Positions 16,504-19,899 of a DNA stretch of 19,899 nt are shown here, piece by piece (positions within the stretch are counted from its first letter, which is position 1; every line of letters begins with the position of its first letter). The stretch lies in contig JBJXFQ010000038.1 of assembly GCA_046155605.1 (NCBI GenBank), positions 1-19,899 of the forward strand. Reading direction: 5' to 3'. Below the pieces are notes generated by a model. That model saw only the letters and a program-made list of their open reading frames with translations, searched no databases and was not told where the DNA came from. The position numbers and the translations under genes are program-made. The DNA comes from JAEUIZ01 sp046155605 (GTDB lineage Bacteria; Planctomycetota; Phycisphaerae; Phycisphaerales; UBA1924).

Positions 16504-18517
16504 AATACAGCAGTGTGGCGACGAGGTGGAAACGGTCCCGCCCCGCGGAATAGTCGCCCGCGTCCTCGAGTGCCAGCGCCCAATCGAGTCGCACGCCGAA
16601 GTTCCGGCGGAACTGGAACTCGACCCCCGCGCCGGCCCCCACCAGCGTCTCATCCTTTTCGAAGGTCTGGCGGTCGGAGTTCCCCGTCCAGCCCACATCC
16701 ACAAAGCCGCGGAAGATCAGGTCCCAGTCCGGCCTGCCGTAGCGGCTCTCGGGCGACCAGCGGAACGGCTTGCCCAAAAAAGGCGTCTCGGACGGGTCCC
16801 GCGGCGTCCAGGTTCGCGGCCAGTGGAACCGATATTCGGCGCTCGCCACCACGGCATTATCGCCCGCGACGATCGACTCCGGGTAGCCGCGAACGGTGTA
16901 TTGGCCGCCGACGGTGTACTCCTCCTGAGGGATGAGCCGCGCGCCGAACGCGTGCTGCCCGCGAAGCGAGAAGGCCAGTTCGTGGGCCAGCGTCGCCTTG
17001 CCGTCCGGCGTCGACGGGTTCTCCCACGCCCGGCCCATCAGCCATGGCTCAAGATAGAACGAGTGCGAGAGATCCCACTTGAAAATCGTCCAGTCATCAT
17101 CGGCAAAGAGCCGTCCCAGCGAATCTAGTTCTTCGTTGTCCGTCCCGGCGAGGCCCGACCACGACGCCTCGATCCGCGCCTCGATCGACGTCGAGGCCTT
17201 GAAGGTGTCGCGCACGGCGCGGACGCCGATGTAGGGAATCAGGAAGTCTTCCTCACCCTCGAGGCCGACGAGTTCGTTGAGGACGGAAACGCTCTGCCAC
17301 CGCGCGCCGCCGAAGAGATCGACAAAGAGTTGCCGGCGCTGGAAGACGTTGGCGATCAACTCGCCGCCATATTGGTACGACTCGCCCGAGAACTCCTCGG
17401 AGGCGAGGCCTACATCGGAAGCCTTGAACTCGCTCCATGATCCGAAAAGCCGGAATCGCCACTGCTGACTGGCGAGAACCGGAGCCTCGTAACTCCCCGA
17501 GAAGGCGTTGGTCTGGTCGAAACTCGACGTGACGAAATCGAGGGCCAGCACGTCGTCACGGCCCGTCAGTTGATTATGCACAAACCCGAACCGCTCTCGC
17601 CACGGGTTGGTCTGTCGAGTGCCGGTGTTTGAGATCTGGGCATAGATCGTCCAGGGCTTGTTCTCGGTGACGATATAGTCGAGCGTGACCTCGCCGGGCG
17701 TTTCCGTGGACGAGACGGACGCATCAACTCGCCGGCCCGGATGCCGATTGAGCCGGAAGAGATACGCGTCGAGGGCGTCCTTGCGAAGCAGGTCGCCCGG
17801 GCCATCCGCGGTCGCTGGTTGCAGCGGGGAGTTTTCGCGGATGCGCCGATGGAACGGGCTATCAACGCGGGTGTCGAGCGAGGGACGGTCGCCTCGTGCC
17901 GACGAGCCGGCCCAGCGCTCTCCGGCACCGAGCGAACGAACCTGCCGGACGGTGCGAGTCCAGATGTCGAGCGTGAGCGTGGTGTCGCCCGCGGCCCGCA
18001 GGTCCTGCAGCGTCTGCGCATCGAACTGCTCTGGGCTGGGGACAACAAGCACGCCGATCACGCCGCCGCGGTTCAACTCCGCCACGACGGCCGAGGCGAT
18101 GGCGTTGATGGCGCTGACCGAGAACCGTCGCGCGGCCCGCTGCGGGCCGGTCATCTCCTCGATGCGTAGGTCTTGAAACTCCAGCCCCTCGCGCCAAGCG
18201 ACATACACGCCGTCCTTCACCCCCACACGCACCATGAGCCGACCGAGATCCTCAATCGCGATGCGGCCAGGCGCATCGGTGACATACCGCAACCGAACCG
18301 ACGAGACCTCGAAGTTCGGGCCGTCCTCGATCGGCGCGGCTTGCTCGGGCGCTGCCGGAGGCGGAGGCTCGGGGCTCGGCTGGCGCGGCGGCGGCGCCTT
18401 GGGCTCGACCGGCGTTTGCGCCATCCCCGGCGAGACCAGCCCCGCGAGAGCGACGATCGTGCCGACGACCGTGGCGAGGGTTCGAGTGGTAACGACCGCC
18501 TGTGCCATCTGATGCAT
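16502..18517 (-). CDS. TpsB/FhaC-type two-partner secretion outer-membrane transporter
   Basis: TpsB proteins are Omp85-superfamily beta-barrels that bind the TPS domain of their partner in the periplasm through POTRA domains and export it. The 671-residue product starts at ATG 18517, which has AAGGG about 7 bases upstream. The signal peptide ends near SPGMAQ (about 33). A proline-rich linker follows (35-65). POTRA-like sequence covers about 68-160 (FEVSSVRLRYV) and about 165-285, which includes LDAYLFRLNRHPGRRVDASV (249-268). The rest is a barrel with many alternating aromatic strands. Motif VRGY (542-545, in GGQYTVRGYPESI) is the conserved loop-6 signature. The C-terminus HLVATLLY ends in an aromatic residue, as outer-membrane barrels do. 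The gene lies directly upstream of TpsA, its presumed substrate, and 88 bases after tagF. Confidence 0.92.
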   Translation of the reverse strand: MHQMAQAVVTTRTLATVVGTIVALAGLVSPGMAQTPVEPKAPPPRQPSPEPPPPAAPEQAAPIEDGPNFEVSSVRLRYVTDAPGRIAIEDLGRLMVRVGVKDGVYVAWREGLEFQDLRIEEMTGPQRAARRFSVSAINAIASAVVAELNRGGVIGVLVVPSPEQFDAQTLQDLRAAGDTTLTLDIWTRTVRQVRSLGAGERWAGSSARGDRPSLDTRVDSPFHRRIRENSPLQPATADGPGDLLRKDALDAYLFRLNRHPGRRVDASVSSTETPGEVTLDYIVTENKPWTIYAQISNTGTRQTNPWRERFGFVHNQLTGRDDVLALDFVTSSFDQTNAFSGSYEAPVLASQQWRFRLFGSWSEFKASDVGLASEEFSGESYQYGGELIANVFQRRQLFVDLFGGARWQSVSVLNELVGLEGEEDFLIPYIGVRAVRDTFKASTSIEARIEASWSGLAGTDNEELDSLGRLFADDDWTIFKWDLSHSFYLEPWLMGRAWENPSTPDGKATLAHELAFSLRGQHAFGARLIPQEEYTVGGQYTVRGYPESIVAGDNAVVASAEYRFHWPRTWTPRDPSETPFLGKPFRWSPESRYGRPDWDLIFRGFVDVGWTGNSDRQTFEKDETLVGAGAGVEFQFRRNFGVRLDWALALEDAGDYSAGRDRFHLVATLLY

Positions 18518-18582
18518 CGAGGAGCCCTTGTCGCCGTCACGCCGCTGTGGCGGGGCAGAGAGTGTATGTTCGCCGAGCGCCG

Positions 18583-18598
18583 TCGGTTCTGCAACCGA
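18583..18598 (-). other. Short hairpin in the tagF-TpsB gap
   Basis: The 88-base gap contains tcggtt/aaccga, a 6-bp stem with 4-base loop, soon after the tagF stop. On the minus strand a TACACT sequence follows about 20 bases later and could be a -10 element, but no well-spaced -35 is visible. A separate promoter for the TPS pair would be expected here if it exists. Confidence 0.25.
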
Positions 18599-18605
18599 GA
18601 CCGCG

Positions 18606-19577
18606 TCAGGCCCCGATCTCACGGAGCACCCTGGACACGAACTCCGGCTCCAGGGTGTACGGAATGTCCGAGCCCAGTGGCATCGTCCTGGTCGAGGCCC
18701 GGAGACAAAAAAACTGCGCCGGCGTCGGCTCGCCCACGATCACATCGACCCAAGGCCGCCCACGCGGCACCACGACCAGCACCGACGCGCTCCGATCCAC
18801 CTGCGTCAGCATGAATCGATGCCACGTCACCAGCCCCTGCTCGGGCGTCTCACCTCCGAGCGGGACCCGCAGGTGCTGCGCCCGGATCACAAACGAACTG
18901 CTCCGCCCGGAAATCCCGGACTTGGGTGTGCGATAGGCCGACAACTCCCGCTCGCACTGGTACAGCACCCGAACCAGGCCCAGCGCGTCCGGCCCGAGTT
19001 CCGGTCGGGCCGAGAGTTGCCTGAGCAAGCCCGGCGAATCGAACGACTCGGTCGGTGCCTCGGCCGCCGCCACCTGCGCCTGAAGCGCGCCGCGAGATCG
19101 ATCAACCAGCCCGCGAATCCGCTCGGCAGTCTCGGCGTGCGGGCACTCCTCGCGCAAACGCGACAGCACCGGGAGCGTCGAATCCAGCGCCCATGCGAGA
19201 CTCACGCCGCTCAACTGTGCGCAGACCACCATGGGATATTTCTTGCGGCCCTTGCCGTCGCTGCTCGACCACAGCGCGCCCGTCAGCACATGCCCGCCCG
19301 GATAGCGCCAGGCGAAAAGATGATCGAACGTGTCAAGCCGGGCATCGGCCTCGAGGGCCTCCCACGCGCCCGCGTCCACATTGCCCGCCACGCCCTCGAC
19401 ATAGAGCATCCGCTTGGCCGACACCAGTTCGGGCGTGTCGAGCCCGAGATCGTCGATGTGGTCATCCCAGCCCGGGTGCTTGCCGAAGGCGGCGAGATGG
19501 GCGCTCATCGACCCGGAGGCCGGCTTGCCGAGACGGGATGTCAGCCTGCGAAGGAACACGCTGGCAGGGCCTCTCAT
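18606..19577 (-). CDS. tagF: TagF-like T6SS-associated protein
   Basis: TagF proteins are cytoplasmic T6SS accessory factors; in P. aeruginosa TagF represses H1-T6SS assembly after translation. The 323-residue product has an N-terminal TagF-like domain with AFGKHPGWDDHIDDLGLDT (30-48), then DAGAWEALEADARLDTFDH (68-86), and SSSDGKGRKKYPMVVCAQLS, where the KKYPMVVC pattern corresponds to the R-x-(F/Y)-P segment of the family. The C-terminal half (about 200-323) is less clear and I do not recognise it. ATG 19577 overlaps the tssM stop as ATGA. An alternative ATG at 19508 would start right before the conserved block and drop a basic 23-residue leader. The motif differs from the usual GKLPSRGDF type, so the name is at family level. 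Location after tssM matches many T6SS loci. Confidence 0.75.
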   Translation of the reverse strand: MRGPASVFLRRLTSRLGKPASGSMSAHLAAFGKHPGWDDHIDDLGLDTPELVSAKRMLYVEGVAGNVDAGAWEALEADARLDTFDHLFAWRYPGGHVLTGALWSSSDGKGRKKYPMVVCAQLSGVSLAWALDSTLPVLSRLREECPHAETAERIRGLVDRSRGALQAQVAAAEAPTESFDSPGLLRQLSARPELGPDALGLVRVLYQCERELSAYRTPKSGISGRSSSFVIRAQHLRVPLGGETPEQGLVTWHRFMLTQVDRSASVLVVVPRGRPWVDVIVGEPTPAQFFCLRASTRTMPLGSDIPYTLEPEFVSRVLREIGA

Positions 19578-19899
19578 TTCGATCCGGGCTTGAACCACGC
19601 GTCCCAGGTCGGCCAGTCTTCGAGTTTGGGGACGGGCTTGGAGAACTTCAGGCGGACGACGAGAACGTACTCCTTGCCACCGTATGTATACGGCACGGGC
19701 GCGAACACGCACTTTGGATCAGCCGGGTCAATCCTTGCGCGCGGGTCGTGCAGGAGTCTGATGACCGACCAGGGCGAGTCGAGCGTCACTTCACCCATCG
19801 GTCCACCGCCCGAGATCGTCGCGATGAACCGAATCGACCGAGCACCGGGGACCGCGACGGTCCAGTCCTTGCCCGCGAGAATCGGCTGACGATCGTCGG
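19574..19899 (-). CDS. tssM: C-terminal end of T6SS membrane-complex protein TssM (partial)
   Basis: The frame enters from the right edge and runs 107 residues to TGA at 19574-19576. TssM (IcmF family) is the inner-membrane and periplasmic core of the T6SS membrane complex; its C-terminal domain is periplasmic and contacts TssJ. The part seen here has GEVTLDSPWSVIRLLHD, matching the family's GPWALFRLL-type segment, preceded by beta-rich sequence (DWTVAVPGARSIRFIATI). It ends with a tryptophan-rich tail (LEDWPTWDAWFKPGSK). The main body, with transmembrane and NTPase regions, lies outside. An overlapping ATGA joins it to tagF. The identification rests on one short conserved segment plus context. 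Confidence 0.72.
   Translation of the reverse strand, partial: DDRQPILAGKDWTVAVPGARSIRFIATISGGGPMGEVTLDSPWSVIRLLHDPRARIDPADPKCVFAPVPYTYGGKEYVLVVRLKFSKPVPKLEDWPTWDAWFKPGSK

Noticed and set aside
9608..18517. The TPS pair considered as a contact-dependent inhibition (CDI) system.
   Set aside because: No C-terminal toxin domain, no VENN-type marker and no small immunity gene follows; tssA comes 42 bases after TpsA.
18528..19889. A 453-codon plus-strand open frame opposite tagF and tssM.
   Set aside because: The minus-strand tagF reading has family motifs and an ATGA junction; the plus-strand product is Arg/His/Pro-rich and unrecognisable.

Overview
The window is a GC-rich block in which every convincing gene lies on the minus strand. 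It holds most of a type VI secretion system (T6SS) locus with a two-partner secretion (TPS) pair embedded in it. Read in transcription order from the right edge: the C-terminal end of TssM, a TagF-like protein, a TpsB outer-membrane transporter, a 2264-residue TpsA filamentous-haemagglutinin-type protein, then TssA, TssB, TssC, Hcp, TagJ/ImpE, TssE, TssF, TssG and the N-terminal half of ClpV/TssH, which runs off the left edge. No gap between genes exceeds 114 bases, and there is no sign of tRNA, rRNA, CRISPR, transposase or phage genes.

The left half (1-9565) is a continuous T6SS sheath/tube/baseplate module. Its order, tssA-tssB-tssC-hcp-tagJ-tssE-tssF-tssG-clpV, is the one I know from the Pseudomonas aeruginosa H1-T6SS. 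The products cover sheath (TssB, TssC), inner tube (Hcp), baseplate (TssE, TssF, TssG), assembly cap (TssA), sheath-recycling ATPase (ClpV) and the sheath-associated accessory protein TagJ. Short gaps, overlaps and strong Shine-Dalgarno sites inside upstream genes point to a translationally coupled operon. A perfect 10-bp hairpin between hcp and tagJ may lower expression of the later genes relative to the abundant Hcp and sheath.

The centre and right (9608-18517) carry the TPS pair. TpsB has a signal peptide, a proline-rich linker, POTRA-like periplasmic domains and an Omp85-type barrel with a VRGY motif. TpsA has a signal peptide, a TPS secretion domain, about 16 repeats of roughly 75-95 residues, and a non-repetitive C-terminal domain that looks helical. 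The right edge carries membrane-complex TssM overlapping TagF by the ATGA arrangement. TssJ, TssK, TssL, VgrG, PAAR and effector/immunity genes are not in the window.

The most interesting point is that a giant surface adhesin and its dedicated exporter sit between tagF/tssM and tssA, co-directional with both. A plausible but unproven reading is that the adhesin provides the cell contact needed for T6SS firing. The host is probably a Gram-negative bacterium with high GC. The style of the TPS proteins and of the TagF variant (GKHPGWDDHI in place of the usual GKLPSRGDF-type motif) resembles what I recall from Planctomycetota such as Phycisphaerae, but this assignment is tentative and rests on memory rather than a search.
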